From Craterostigma plantagineum (taxonomy: Eukaryota > Streptophyta > Magnoliopsida > Lamiales > Linderniaceae): DNA of 64,000 bases. The translations under genes were made by a program, and so were the position numbers. The stretch lies in contig JAPQWV010001591.1 of assembly GCA_027422505.1 (NCBI GenBank), positions 1-64,000 on the forward strand, given 5' to 3'. Below are positions 33,957 to 46,734 of this stretch, in pieces; position 1 is the first letter of the stretch, and every line of letters begins with the position of its first letter. Under the pieces are notes generated by a model. The model made no database searches and was not told the origin of the DNA. It was given only the letters and a program-made list of their open reading frames with translations.

Positions 33957-36856
33957 GATACGTGAACATACATATACACGTTTCGCCGACGTGCATTGCC
34001 CATATATATTTCATTACATGTACAATAATAATAGTATATGTATACGGCCTTTTCGCCAACGGGTCTCTGCCTTACTATATGTCATTGCATATACAATAAT
34101 AGTAATATATGAATTTCGCCCTACTATATTTCATTGTATACAATAATAGTTATATATGTATATGGCCCTTTCGCCAACGGGTCTCCACCCTAATCATAAT
34201 CCATATACATATACATATTTACGTAATATTACTATGACGCTAAACGCCGCCCTGGTAGCATAGTGGACAGCCCTTGACTCAACTGCGAGTCGACAACACA
34301 TGCCCATATCGGCAATGTATCAATCGCTTACAAGCGACACATCATATATATGCATACTCGACTCATACTACCCTCCCGCATATGATCGTATATGCAAGTG
34401 AGTATGAATGCAACTAACTACAAACATGCTTACCACATGGAAACGTATCAGTTAAGTCACGTAAACATGAAGTCACAGAGGCACGTAGTCACATAAAGTA
34501 GGTACACACAAATAGGTTATGTGTTGTAGTTGGATTTCTACTTATCTGTCGTCCGTCGACAATAGCTACCGTCCGGCAGATTTCCTAAGTCCAGACCTTA
34601 GGCATAAAATATCCATATAAGTAAGCTACTTAATCAATTAAATTGGCTATGTACTCCAATAACTATTTAGGAAGAGTTCGTTACTCGCGAATTCGTGAAA
34701 TCCCATTGTTCGTGAAGTTGTTATAGTGCGTGAGATTTAATTCGTGAAGTGCCTAGTTGCATCTCTCAATTCGCGAAATAAGTTGTTATCACTTTTAATA
34801 ATTCGCAAAGTCTACACCTCGCGGAGTCATGTGCTAAATCTCTAAATTTATAGTTCGCGAATCGTTGTATTTTTAAACCTAGGGTTTGCGAATTGCACCC
34901 TAATTCGCGATCTCATAATTTAAGAATTACTATTTTATTTAATTATTGGGTTCGCGGGTTCATGGAGTTCGTCAAGCTAAGCCTAGTTCGCGAAGCCAAT
35001 TCCCAAAACTCGTCACGTGGTTTTAGGGTTCGGGAACTGTCCGACCCGTGAAATTTCTAGTTAGTTTCGCGCATCTATTTGCGTGGTAGGGTCGGGTTCA
35101 CAAAACGAGTTTGCAATTCTCTTTTGCATTTCGTGAACTCCTGCTCAACTTGCCAAATGGATTTGTAGATTTTGTGGAACTCGCGAACCTTGGCAGGATT
35201 CGCGAAACGTCGGGCTCGCAAAGATGGACCCGCCAACTTGCATGAGGCTCAATTCGCAAAACGGGTTCGTCAAATAGGATTGGCCCGCAAAGTGGGTATG
35301 AGTTCGCAAAACAGGGCCCACCAAGTTTGCACGGCCCGTGAAACGTGTTTTGACTCTTGGTTTGCGAAGCTCGCCGAGTTCGCAAATGGTAGCAGCCCGT
35401 GGAATGATGCATTCTTAATCCTCCATGGATTCGCCGAACTTCACTCTCAATTTGCCAAATGGGTTTCGCGACCAGTTGAACCCGCAAAGTTCCAATTTGC
35501 AAAACTCCTTGCAAGTGACCTAGTTCGTGATACGAGTTCGCCAAACGTCGTGGGTTCGTCATTTTTCCTCAGCCTGCAAGTGGCCCGTTTTTCGTCCTTG
35601 AGTTCGCGAAACTGAGTTCACCGTCTTGGGTTCGCAAAACGTTCCATGCCTCTCTCAATTCTCGGAATGTTCCGATTCGCCAAACCCCACTGTCCGAGTT
35701 CGCGAAATGGGTTCGCGAATTGCTCAATTCGCGAAGTGGCCGAGTCCGCCAACTTCGCCGGACCCGCAAACCTCAATTCGCAAAGTAGGTTTTGGCGGCT
35801 TCTTATCCTCGCGTAAACATCTCCCAAATCGCGAAGCTCGAAGGTTACGGATCAAAAGCTATTTTTCTCAAGAACAACTTGAAGACCGATCGAACTCCTA
35901 AAACCCTAAATTTTCGGGCCTAAATAAATAAATAAAAAAATGCATTCCTAGTCGTATTTTCGTGCCTAACAGTCTCTAATCCATGTTTATCTAGACTTAA
36001 AACACCAATTGTAAGTGAAAAATATTCTCGAGAACTTAAGGTTTCCACAGACCCTACAAATTGGTATTTTCGTGTGTATAGTTCCTCAAGACACATTATT
36101 GCCTAATCAAAGAGACTGGAGATTGTAGTAAGAATTCTTACCTATTTCAAGCCTTTAGCTCGAATTTTTCCCTTCTTCTCTCCTCAAGTTCTCGTTAGTT
36201 CTCCACCCACTAAACAGGTTTCGATTGCATTCTTGTGTGTTTAATCCCTGACATTCACCATTACTTGGACCCAAAATCATACGCTAAAAATACGTAGAGA
36301 GTTTAGAAAATTTCGTACCTTCTCAAATGCTTGAGTCCGTCCTCTCCTTTCTCTTTCTAGCTTGCATTTTTAGTGAGAAGTATGTTTAGATATTTTAAGC
36401 TACCATTGGGTGGTGATTGAAGTAGTTGGCATGAACTTCCCCTATTTCAAGGAGCTTTGTCCCAAAACATCTATAAGGGTTTTGGGCCAAGGTTAAGTTC
36501 TATTTGGGCCTTGAATTTTAACTTCTTGGACCACTTTTATTGTATTGGGCTAGTCTATAATTATTTTTGGGCTTGGGTTTGGGTTCCATCCTAGTCTAAT
36601 TGCAACTATAGCCCAATTTTATCATTAGCTCAATTTCTCTTATCCTAATTTTTCGAAAATCCCTAATTAAATTGGGAGTCACATGACACAATTTAAATGC
36701 ACCAATTTCCACCAAATGAATTAAGCACACATTATATCACGCAAATTTCACATAATTCGCACGAGCACAGAATAATTGCAGAAAATGCACATAATCGCAT
36801 TCATCATTTACGCAAATTTATTGGCCTCTAATGCTTACGAGGACACGAGTGCTACA
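33957..36856 (-). repeat. Element A, left (3') LTR, truncated on its left
   Basis: It parallels 39587-43217 and ends GAGTGCTACA at 36856 next to the internal region. The first 900 bp of the family's LTR, as seen in the right copy, are missing. It holds 70-bp tandem units (TTCGCCAACGGGTCT, 33961-34200) and a dense TTCGCGAA array (34680-35860). It lacks the 800-bp MITE present in the right copy. Confidence 0.85.
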
Positions 36857-37255
36857 TCCTCCACCCATTAAAGAGGATTTCGCCCCCGAAATCTGCCCGT
36901 TTGGAGCATTTCAGGATAGGGAACTCTCATTTATTTGACTGGTTCCGTCCTAATATCATTACTAGACGCATTCGATTTATTCCTAAGTAGCTTAGTTTCC
37001 TTCCTCAGTATCCCTATTGGCCTTCCGGTAACTTGAGATTGGGCTTTCAGTTCTTGGCGCACAAGTGCATTTTCTCAATTCATGACTTGGGCCTACGATA
37101 CATTTTCCCTCAGATTGGGGTGTGGAGAATTTCGTGAACCGGCAACATTGATATGGTTACACCCACTGATATGTTACTTTGTCCACTCACGTCCATTCGC
37201 CTTTTCTTGTGTTTTGTAGTCGTAACCTTGTCAATTCCTCGTTTCAAGTTTGGGC
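36857..37255 (-). other. Element A: 3' internal sequence and polypurine tract
   Basis: Minus-strand GGGGGCGAAATCC near the LTR is the polypurine tract. No reverse transcriptase or integrase is present between it and gag. Confidence 0.65.
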
Positions 37256-38598
37256 TTAGTGTTGCCCGCTCGTTGATCTTATCCTAATCACTACTAAGCA
37301 GGCTAGTATTGGTTGATCGGTTCTAACTGGGGTCCCTTTTTGAGTAGTCTCATCACGTTCACTCTCGGACTGACTAGGTGTAACCTCGAGGTTCGTTATG
37401 TTCTCAATGGGCGTGATTGGATGCTTGGTCCTTGAGTCTAATGACATGTATGTTGAGGTTTGGTGTGCAGTTATGATATCTGTCTCCACAGGCGGGTTCT
37501 CGTCCGCTTCATCCTAGATGATCGCGTATACCCGGGCTGGCGCAGTCGGTGGTCTTTCTTGACCCCCGGCTTGATTCCTTGACGTTCCTTCCGGGCATTG
37601 CCTCACATAGTGTCCCGACTTTCCACACTTGAAACATAAATTGGCTTGCGTATAGCAGGTGCCGGTGTGTCGCTTTCCGCACCTTGGGCAATTTGGGCTC
37701 GGTGCTGGGAATCCTCCTTGATCTGGGTATGGTGGTTTGTTGGGGTTCCCCTGTGGGTGTTGTGGAGGCCTATTCTGGAAGTTCTGCTTCTTGCCTTTGG
37801 CGACAAACTGTTGCTTTGGAATGCCTCGACCTCATTGCTCTCCTTGGGTCTGGGCGAACTTCCTCTTTGTTTCTTGTGCCCGAACGATCCGAGCTTCCGC
37901 TTGCTCCGCCACCATGGCCCTTTCCGCTACTTGTGCAAATGTGGCTCCCTGGACTCCCGCCATGCTTATGTCCCTATACAGTTCTGGCTTCAATCCCTCG
38001 AGGAAATGCTCACTTTTGAAAGCAACTGTGCTAACCATATGCGATGCGAATCTCAAAAGCTGCTCGAACTTCCTGATATATTCAGTCACTGTCATTGCTC
38101 CCTGTCGGAGGTTGATGAATTCGTCTAGGCATTGCGCTCGAACTGGGGCTGTAAGATATTTGCGCTGGAATAGTTCTTTGAACCCGTCCCAGCTCATTTT
38201 GGCGGGGTTCTCTAACACTATAATGGTGTCCCATCGGTACCCCGCGCTTCCCCTTAGCAAGAACGCGGCGCGAGAGCCTTCTCCGCTTCTGGGACACGGC
38301 CATATATGAACATGCTTTCTAAGGTTCTTAGCCAATCCTCGGTCGTATTTGGGTAGGTTGTATCCTCGAACGTCGATGGGTTCAGTCGGCGAAATCTTTC
38401 GCCCACTACCTCAGTCCTGTCAGCTTAAGTCTGGCCAGCATTGGAGTTGTTCTGCTGTATTAGCTGTTGGATTTGTGTCGATTGCTGACGAATCAATTCT
38501 GTGAGTTGGAGAATCGTCGTGTCTCGACTATCGGCAGGGGTCGTGTTTTCCCTGTTCTGTTCATCCCCTCCACTAGTTTCTCCCCAAGTTCTCACCAT
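37256..38598 (-). pseudogene. Element A Gag (chromovirus-type), only coding region
   Basis: The likely start is the ATG at 38598, followed by MVRTWGETSGG and a Gln-rich stretch. The Gag core has TVTEYIRKFEQLLRFASH and FLEGLKPELYR (about 37960-38100). A double-cysteine region follows: CPRCGKRHTGTC then the CCHC knuckle CFKCGKSGHYVRQCP (about 37580-37690), typical of Tekay-like chromoviruses. An in-frame stop near 38425 and a frame change near 38275 break it. The frame ends at 37256 and no pol follows. With two LTRs and a primer site, it looks like a gag-only non-autonomous element (TR-GAG type) that would need enzymes from another copy. Confidence 0.8.
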
Positions 38599-38740
38599 TG
38601 TTTCTTATCCTATCCCGAAGGTCCTAAGGCCAATAAATTAAGCAACATAGAAAGTTCACATAATTTTTAGCACTTACTTGCAAGGCCACTTCCGCGCTTT
38701 TGGGTGTGTGTATGGATAGTCTACAGAACCTGTGACCGAA

Positions 38741-38752
38741 GCCCTGATACCA
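38741..38752 (-). other. Element A primer-binding site
   Basis: Minus strand TGGTATCAGGGC, one mismatch from the initiator Met tRNA complement, two bases from the LTR at 38755. Confidence 0.8.
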
Positions 38753-38754
38753 AC

Positions 38755-41700
38755 TGTAGCGACCCTAGCCATCGCCACCATAGCTAACGTCATCCTAAGT
38801 GCCTAACGACGTTTTTAAGTGAAGGAACTGCGGAAATGCGTATGAAATTTTTCATTTTTCATTTACCTAACGGAACCTTGTCCATTACATGCCAAAAGGA
38901 AGCTTCCAAGGCAAAAGAATTTCTTGAGTTCTAGTTACACTTTAATCCTAACTTGTAATCACTCGGGGCGGTTGCGATCGCACAGCCAAAGCTCCTATGC
39001 GCCCGGCCTCACAGGTCGTCATCTATACACACACGTCCACCCCAAAAGATGCTCGGAAGTTTCAAAAGATCGGCCTTGCCAGCTAGGCGATCACGTACCG
39101 TGATCGATGTACCTACAACACATAACATAAAGAACTGAGCCGCCGTGGCTCAGTAAGCAGAACTTATGCATGTATGCGCGTGTCACTCCCCGCAACGGCA
39201 AACTGCACCGATGCATACAACACTCGCAAAGGCGATCCGCGCCGATGCATATAACACTCGCAAAGGCGATCCACGCTGATGCATATAAAAATCGTACTAA
39301 CTTACTCACGGCCCTCGGCTAATCTCACTATGCACCACAATGAGCTCACGTCCATCAAGGATAATATGACGGCGGTCCACGCCGGATGGCCATACACTAG
39401 GATGCACATCGTCCCCTAGGTCGCCACATATGCACGGTCGTCGCCGACTATCCGGCGGTCGGTCTCACTGGTAGCCCATGCTGAGGTTGCCTACACCAGT
39501 GTTCCACCCTGTGTCGCTTATACCCTCAGGTCGCACCATCCAGGTCGCTCCCTACCGCCATGGGCATCGCCCAATCATATCATGAACATACATATACACG
39601 GCCCTTTCGCCGACGGGCATTGCCCTAATATATTTCATTACATGTACAATAATAATAACTGTATACGGCCTTTTCGCCAACGGGTCTCCGCCCTACTATA
39701 TTTCATTGATATACAATAATAGTAATATATGTATACGGCCCTTTCGCCAACGGGTCTCCGCCCTAATCATAATCCATATACATATACATATACATATACA
39801 TATTTACATAATTACGACGATGCTAAACTCCGCCCTGGTAGAATAGTGGACAGCCTTTGACTCAACTGCGAGTCGACAACACGTGCCCATATCGGCAATG
39901 TATCAATCGCTTACAAGCGACACATCATATATATGCATACTCAACTCATACTACCCTCCCGCATATGATCGTATATGCAAGTGAGTATGAATGCAACTAA
40001 CTACAAACATGCTTACCACATGGAAACGTATCAACTAAGTCACGTAAACATGAAGTCACAGAGGTACGTAGTCACATAAAGTAGGTACACACAAACATGT
40101 TATGTGTTGTAGTTGGATTTCTACTTACCTGTCGTCCGTCGACAATAGCTACTGTCCGACAGATTTCCAAAGTCCAAACCTTAGGCATAAAATATCCATA
40201 TCAGTAAGCTAATTAATCAATTAAATTGGCTAAGTACTCGAATAACTATTTAGGAAGAGTTCGTTAATCGTGAATTCGTGAAATCCCATATTCGTGAAGT
40301 TGTTATAGTGCGTGGGATTTAATTCGTGAAGTGCCTAGTTGCATCTCTCAATTCGCGAAATAAGTTATCACTTTTAATAATTCGCAAAGTCTACACCTCA
40401 CGGACTCATGTGCTAAATCTCTAAATTTATAGTTCACGAATCGTAGTATTTTTAAACCTAGGGTTTGCGAATTGCACCCTAATTCGCGATCTCATAATTT
40501 AAGAAACTATTTTATTTAATTATTGGGTTCGCGGGTTCATGGAGTTCATCAAGCTAAGCCTAGTTCGCGAAGCCAATTCGAAAAACTCGTCACGTGGTTT
40601 TAGGGTTCGTGAACTGTCCGACCCATGAAATTTCTAGTTAGTTTCGCGCTATTTGCATGGTAGGGTCGGGTTCGCAAACCGAGTTCGCAATTCTCTTTTG
40701 CATTTCGCAAACTCCTGCTCGATTCGCCAAATGGATTTGTAGATTTTGTGGAACTCCCGAACCTTGGCAGGATTCGCGAAACATCGGGCTCGCAAAGATG
40801 GACCCGCCAACTTGCACGAGGCTCGATTCGCAAAATGGGTTCGTCAAATAGGATCGGCCCACAAAGTGGGTATGAGTTCGCAAAACAGGGCCCGCCAAGT
40901 TTGCATGGCCCGTGAAACGTGTTTTGACTCTTGGTTCGCGAAGGTCGCCGAGTTCGCAAATGGTAGCAGCCCGCGGAATGATGCATTCGCAATCCTCCAT
41001 GGATTCGCCGAACTTCACTCCCAATTTGCAAAATGGGTTCTGCGACCCGTTGAACCCGCAAAGTTCCAATTAGCAAAACTCCTTGCAAGTGACCTAGTTC
41101 GTGATACGAGTTCGCCAAACGTCGTGGGTTCGTCATTTTCCTCAGCCCGCGAAGTGGCCCGCGTTTCGTCCTTGAGTTCGCGAAACTGAGTTCGCCGTCT
41201 TGGGTTCGCAAAACGTTCCATGCCTCTCTCAGTTCGCGGAATGTTCCGTTTCGCCAAACCCCACTGTCCGAGTTCGCGACATGGGTTCGCGAATTGCTCG
41301 ATTCGCAAAGTGGCCGAGTCCGCCAACTTCGCCAGACCCGCAAACCTCAATTCGCAAAGTAGGTTTGGGCGGCTTCTTATCCTCGTATAAACATCTCCCT
41401 ATTCGCGAAGCGCGATGGTTACCGATCAAAAGCTGCTTTTCTCAAGAACAACTTGAAGACCGATCGAACTCCTAAAACCCTAAATTTCGGGCCTAAATAA
41501 ATAAATAAATAAATGTGTTCCTAGTATTTTCGTGCCTAACAGTCTCTAATCCATGTTTATCTAGATTAAAACACCGATTCTAAGTGAGATATATTCTAGA
41601 GAACTTAAGGTTTCCACAGACCCTAGAAATTGGTATTTTCGTGTTTATAGTTCCTCAAGACACATTATTGCCTAATCAAAGAGACTAGAGATTGTAGTAA

Positions 41701-43217
41701 GAATTCTTACCTATTCCAAGCCTTTAGCTCGAATTCTTCCCTTCTTCTCTCGTCAAGTTCTCGTTAGTTCTTCACTCACTAAACAGGTTTCGGCGGCTTT
41801 CTTGTGTTTTAATCCGTAACATTCACCATTACTTGGACCCAAAATCATACGCTAAAAATACGTAGAGAGCTTAGAAAATTTCATACCTTCTCAAATGCTT
41901 GAGTTCGTCCTCTCCTTTCTCTTTCTAGCTTGCATTTTTAGTGAGAAGTATGGTTAGATATTTTAAGCTACCATTGGGTGGTGATTGAAGTAGTTGGCGT
42001 GAACTTCCCCTATTTCAAGGATCTTTGTCCCAAAAAATCTATAAGGATTTTGGGCCTAGGTTATGTTTTATTTGGGCCTTGAATTTTAACTTCTTGGACC
42101 ACTTTTATTATATTGGGCTAGTCTGTAATATTTTTGGGCTTGGGGTTGGGTTCCATCCTAGGGCTCGTTTGATAGGTGTGTATGGGTATTACATGTGTAT
42201 AAGTTATTTGTGTATGGGTATACAAGGATTTTGTTGATAGAATATTTTAACATGTTTGATACACATGTTTTAATTATTTGGTTAATGAATAGAACGATGT
42301 TTGATAAATATGTTTGAGGTGTGAGTAGAATTTGTTAAATATAAAAACTGACATTTTTGCCCTTGTACAAAATAAAGATATAATATATCTATTTCTGTAC
42401 TGTTCGTCTCCTCCGTTTGAAAAGGAGCAAACTTTAATATATCTTCTACCCAACATCTCTTCGCATTTCCTCCGGCGACCCACCACCTACCGCGGCTTCT
42501 TCGCAGCCTTTCGCTGCCAAACTTCGAACCACAAAAAATTTCTTCGCTGCCTTCCCATTTTTTCACCTAGCTGATGACGCATCAAGTGCTGAGCTTCGTG
42601 GGTAGGTCTGAACGTAGGAGTGGGTTCTTGATGACGGCAACTGGTAGACCGAGGTGTGGAGACCAATATTTGATGGAGATCGATTTGTGTTCTGAGAACT
42701 GATTTGGGAAGATGGATTTGCAGAGCCAAATTAATCAACGAGGTCGAGGAGCAAAATTGGTATTAGCAAGACGGGTGTTGGGATACCCACCTCTTTGATG
42801 GGCATGGTACTGCACGACCTACGAACAAAATGTGTGTAAAGGACGTGTGTGAGTATACAAGGCGTGTATAATGATACTTAGATAACAAACATAATTAAAT
42901 TTATCATACACACCTCATACCCATTTATTAACCATCTATACATCCGTATCAAACGAGCCGCTAGTCTAACTGCAACCATAGCTCAATTTTATCATTAGCT
43001 CAATTTCTCTTATCCTATTTTTTCGAAAATCCCTAATTAAATGGGGAGTCACATGGCACAATTTAAATGCACCAATTTCCACCAAATGAATTAAGCACAC
43101 ATTATATCACACAAATTTCACACGAGCACATTATAATTGCACAAAATGCACATAATCGCATTCAACATTTACGCAAATTTATTGGTCTCTAATGCTTACG
43201 AGGACCCGGGTGCTACA
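38755..43217 (-). repeat. Element A, right (5') LTR, 4.46 kb
   Basis: Boundaries are TGTAGCGACC and GGTGCTACA. It contains 34-bp tandem units (CGATGCATAYAACACTCGC, about 39205-39290), 70-bp units (TTTCGCCAACGGGTCTCCG, 39590-39790), a TTCGCGAA array (40260-41460) with seven exact copies, and an 800-bp MITE. Without the MITE it is about 3.66 kb, long for a gypsy LTR. It ends directly against element B sequence at 43218. Confidence 0.88.
42161..42960. mobile_element. PIF-like MITE, 800 bp, absent from the sister LTR
   Basis: Ends GGGCTCGTTTGAT and ATCAAACGAGCCG, CTA on both sides (42158-42160, 42961-42963). The left A LTR near 36590 reads CCATCCTAGTCTAA uninterrupted, the empty site. The interior differs from the 348-bp relative, with a CT/CG-rich segment at 42400-42560. 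Confidence 0.9.
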
Positions 43218-45545
43218 AGTACCAACCTTGACTCCTCAGCGAGTCAATCAAATCACAATAAACTCGAACTACCCCGCTCAACAGTACGCCAAATCATCAT
43301 TTTCTCAGTAAAGTGTAAATACCTCTCACCCTGTAATATGATATGCATATGCTATGCATATAAACGTGATAACGCATGAAATCTTGAATTCACACGAAAT
43401 GTACGTAAAGCACGTAAAACACGTAGTCATGAAAATCATCGAATCAAAACATATAAGCCACACATGTGTTTACGTATTGTAGATGGATGATCCACCTACC
43501 TGTCCTCCCGCTATCGTCAAATAGGAAGTTGGGTGTAGTCCCTATATATCGATCCTCTAAATATAATAAATATTATTAGTATCTTTATCAATTCTCAAAT
43601 TGTAATGGTATAAAATAATTATATTTAAATATTAGACTCGGCAGTCAACGGTCAACCCGTTAAACTAATTCGCTCGATTTGTGGTCAGAATCAAGTCAAC
43701 GCCTAATTTTGAAATACCCTAAATCGCCCGATTAACGGTATTATTGAAAATAAAGCTCGGTAATTTTCCACTATCGGCCGAATTGCAAATCGCCCGATTC
43801 CATAAACAGAATTCCCCAAGCTTTCGCCCGATTCTAGATTCGCCAAGCTCTACTTAAAGGCTCAAATCGGCCGATTGGTCCCTTCTTGGAATCGGTCAAT
43901 TCATCATGTTTTGAAACTTGGTGCCGCCCGATTCCAAAATCGTCGAGTTCCATCCAAGTCTTCCAATCGCCCGATTCACCTCATAAATTAATACTCCCTT
44001 CGTCCCGCTAATTTTACCACATTTTTCCATTTCGGTCGTCCCAATAATTTTATCACCGTTCCTTATTTAGCAAAAATACTATCACAAACAATCAATATAA
44101 TAATATAGACGTGTCAAAATATACATTTTTTTACCTTTTCATTGTACTATATTATTATAATAATACTATCTTAATTTGCGGCCCACCAATATATGTGATA
44201 AAGATAACGGGACGGAGGGAGTATATTATATAACTCGGCGAATTCCCGAATCGACCGAATGACAAATCGCTTGATTCTCTAAATCCAATCGCCCGAAACA
44301 CCATATGCTTAAATGTTTTAAAATATTCCTAAGTTTGAAATAAGTAAAATCGATCGAAAGTCACTTAATTCTCATATAATCGACCGACTGTGATTATTTT
44401 AATATTCTACGATTTGAAACAAGTAAAATCTCTCGATATTCATATGAAATGGAATCGTTCGATTCCTTCAAAAATACTGATTCTTTCTAAACCTAAAAAC
44501 AACTCCTATCAAAACCATCTTCAAAATCGCCCGATTCCTCATGAGTTTCACGGAGTTTTATTATCTTTCCAAAATCGCCCGATCGCTTGGCCTTGGAAAT
44601 CGCCCGATTTCACGTAATGGATTCGCCCGATTGTAATAGAAATTTGTACTTAACTCGGCATTCTCCCAATAGGTCGAAACTCATGGGATTGAACTTTAAA
44701 TAAACTATTCTAAAGGGTTATAATACCCTAAGTCGTACGATGCTCACATAATTTTAATCGTCCGACAGTCCATTCTACACAGAAATTATAATGTATAAGA
44801 ACCTCCGACCTTCATAACTCCTTTATCTTTCAAAATGGCAAACTCTTCAAAATTTATGTTTAATCCCGACAGTCGTACGCCCAAAAATCTAAATTCTAGT
44901 AAACTTATCGATTATATAGGATTACCACATATTACAAAGACATTTAATTTCCTATCACCTAACACTTACTAATCTAAATGGTATATTAGGGTTTTCTATG
45001 TATGATGACCTTCAACAACCTCCTACTCGTTGCCTACCCAAAAATTCATGCATATACTCATCGAAATAATCTAAGTATACAATAGTTGAGTGATGTTCAT
45101 ACCTTGCTTCGAAAGTTTGTAGTTTGGATTTGGTAAAATTTCTACAAGCTCTAGCTTGCGTCTTGGTATATGGACTTATCCTTCTTTTCGTTCATCAAAG
45201 TCCTTTCTTAAGCCTTGTTACTTATTAGATATACATGGTTACTTCGTGTGTTGTGAAGGATTGGACTAGTAGGTGACGTATTTTTCCCTTCAACCTAAGT
45301 AATATAATTATCTTATCCTCTTTGGTTATCTTGGGCCTTGTTCATGTAATAAGAATAACCCATCAATTTATGTTCCTATATTATTATTTAGTCAAATATG
45401 ATTCAATGTTGTAAGTCTCTATATTAGTATAAGAAAAATTCTATATTCTCATTTTAAGACTTCAAATTATTTTATCCCATTCTTAATTCACGAGACTACA
45501 AATTAATTACATCAAAACCCCGTATTAAAATTTACGGGTATTACA
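43218..45545 (-). repeat. Element B, right LTR part
   Basis: It starts at AGTACCAACC, where element A interrupts it, and ends TTTACGGGTATTACA, the inverted start TGTAATACCCG. CTCAA follows. The word TCGCCCGAT recurs at least eight times between 43724 and 44630. Together with B1 it delimits one insertion that has lost its internal region. Confidence 0.85.
43994..44221. mobile_element. Stowaway MITE
   Basis: CTCCCTTCGTCCCG and CGGGACGGAGGGAG ends with TA on each side, 228 bp. The matching place in B1 (near 33580) lacks it. Confidence 0.93.
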
Positions 45546-45550
45546 CTCAA

Positions 45551-46710
45551 GCACCCACCTCAAGGGGGCACCTCACCAAGGACATAGTGCCCTCAGCAAC
45601 ACAGCACACACCTCTCCAAACTCATACGCCATTACAGCGGAATTAAAAGGGAAGCATCACAAATCATCGGAACCATGTCGTGCGTTGAGCGAGACAGCGA
45701 ACAGGATCATCAGCAGCACACAACGGTCTCGGCGAAGTAGTAACGAGCGAGGTAATATGCTATCCTTTGGACTCCGATTGGACCGCGAGCGTGTTAGGAG
45801 CCAAATAAAGGGTAGCCAAGTGGTAGCCGTGAGCATTCCCAACTCGTCCACCACCTGCTCGACAAAAGTCCTCAAAGAAATATTAACCCGTAGGCGAAAT
45901 TCAGGGAAGAAATATGTTTTATTTTTCTTTGTTATTTACGCTTCCCGTCGTGGTAATATTTCGTATGAGTAGCTAATTTTTCTATGTGCTTGGGATGAAA
46001 TGAACGCTAGGTAAAATTGTTGTTGGACGTAAATTATTCGTGAACATGCAATATTGGCTATTTCCCATTTATGATTTCGTTCTTCAATTCAATATGTCTA
46101 TGTGTTGATTTGGATATCACTTCGATATGTCTATGTGTTGCTGTGATTTCGTGGTAATATCGTTTTAGGGCGACAGCTAGAAAAACGTTTAGGTCGTTCA
46201 TAAAATGATAGGAATTCGATTATAGGGCGACAACACCTTGCTTTAGGTAAATTAATATATATATATATATATTCTCACAACCGTCTAGGGCGACAGCAAA
46301 TTCGGGCGTGAGTAGGAATTACCACAGCTTAGTCATTATTTTTGTGTTAACGATAATTTACGGCCTCGTCAATAATACCTAGGGGATCCGAAATCCCGAG
46401 CACATCCGTTTTATATAAAAAGAGTTATTTTTTAATATTTTAAGTTGTGTTTAAAGCTTGTGGTTTTGTTAGGATTTAATTCATAAATTAAAATACAAAA
46501 AATATTTATTTAGGCTAAATATCAAATGATAGGTTACTAGTACTCAATTTATTCTTCGTGTTCGATACTAGGATATGCACTATAGCTATTTTACAAACGA
46601 TAGGTACACTGCCTATCGCGTGTGGTGCTAGTAACATATTAGTTTTAATTATTACTTGACGTAATTGCATGAACCTTTATTTAATATATTAACGTACACG
46701 CTCTCGATCA
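45551..46710 (+). repeat. Right part of LTR C, ending at the Asp primer site
   Basis: It continues 31090-31696 and ends CTCTCGATCA. It has three AGGGCGACA words (46168, 46224, 46289) and CCTATCGCGTGTGGTGCTAG, matching the solo LTR at 7686-10883 in reverse. Total LTR C is about 1.77 kb. Confidence 0.78.
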
Positions 46711-46716
46711 AGTTTT

Positions 46717-46734
46717 TGGCGCCGTTGCCGGGGA
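46717..46734 (+). other. Primer-binding site, Asp tRNA
   Basis: TGGCGCCGTTGCCGGGGA, a full 18-nt complement of the 3' end of plant Asp tRNA, as is usual in Athila elements. It lies six bases after the LTR. Confidence 0.9.

Noticed and set aside
35098..35562. 154-codon minus-strand and 147-codon plus-strand open frames
   Set aside because: They lie in the TTCGCGAA array of an LTR, overlap on both strands, contain only repeated short words and have no domain. The openness follows from the array composition.
37646..38309. 160- and 190-codon plus-strand frames
   Set aside because: They are antisense shadows of the element A gag.
40746..41189. 147-codon plus-strand open frame
   Set aside because: It is antisense to the LTR and an equivalent of the frame at 35172-35615. 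It is a by-product of the repeat array, not a gene.
40260..41460. Possible CRISPR-like array
   Set aside because: Repeats are 8-bp words at irregular spacing in a plant LTR, with no uniform repeat-spacer units and no cas genes.
46717..46734. Possible tRNA-Asp gene
   Set aside because: Only 18 nt complementary to the tRNA 3' end are present, directly after an LTR, so this is a primer-binding site.
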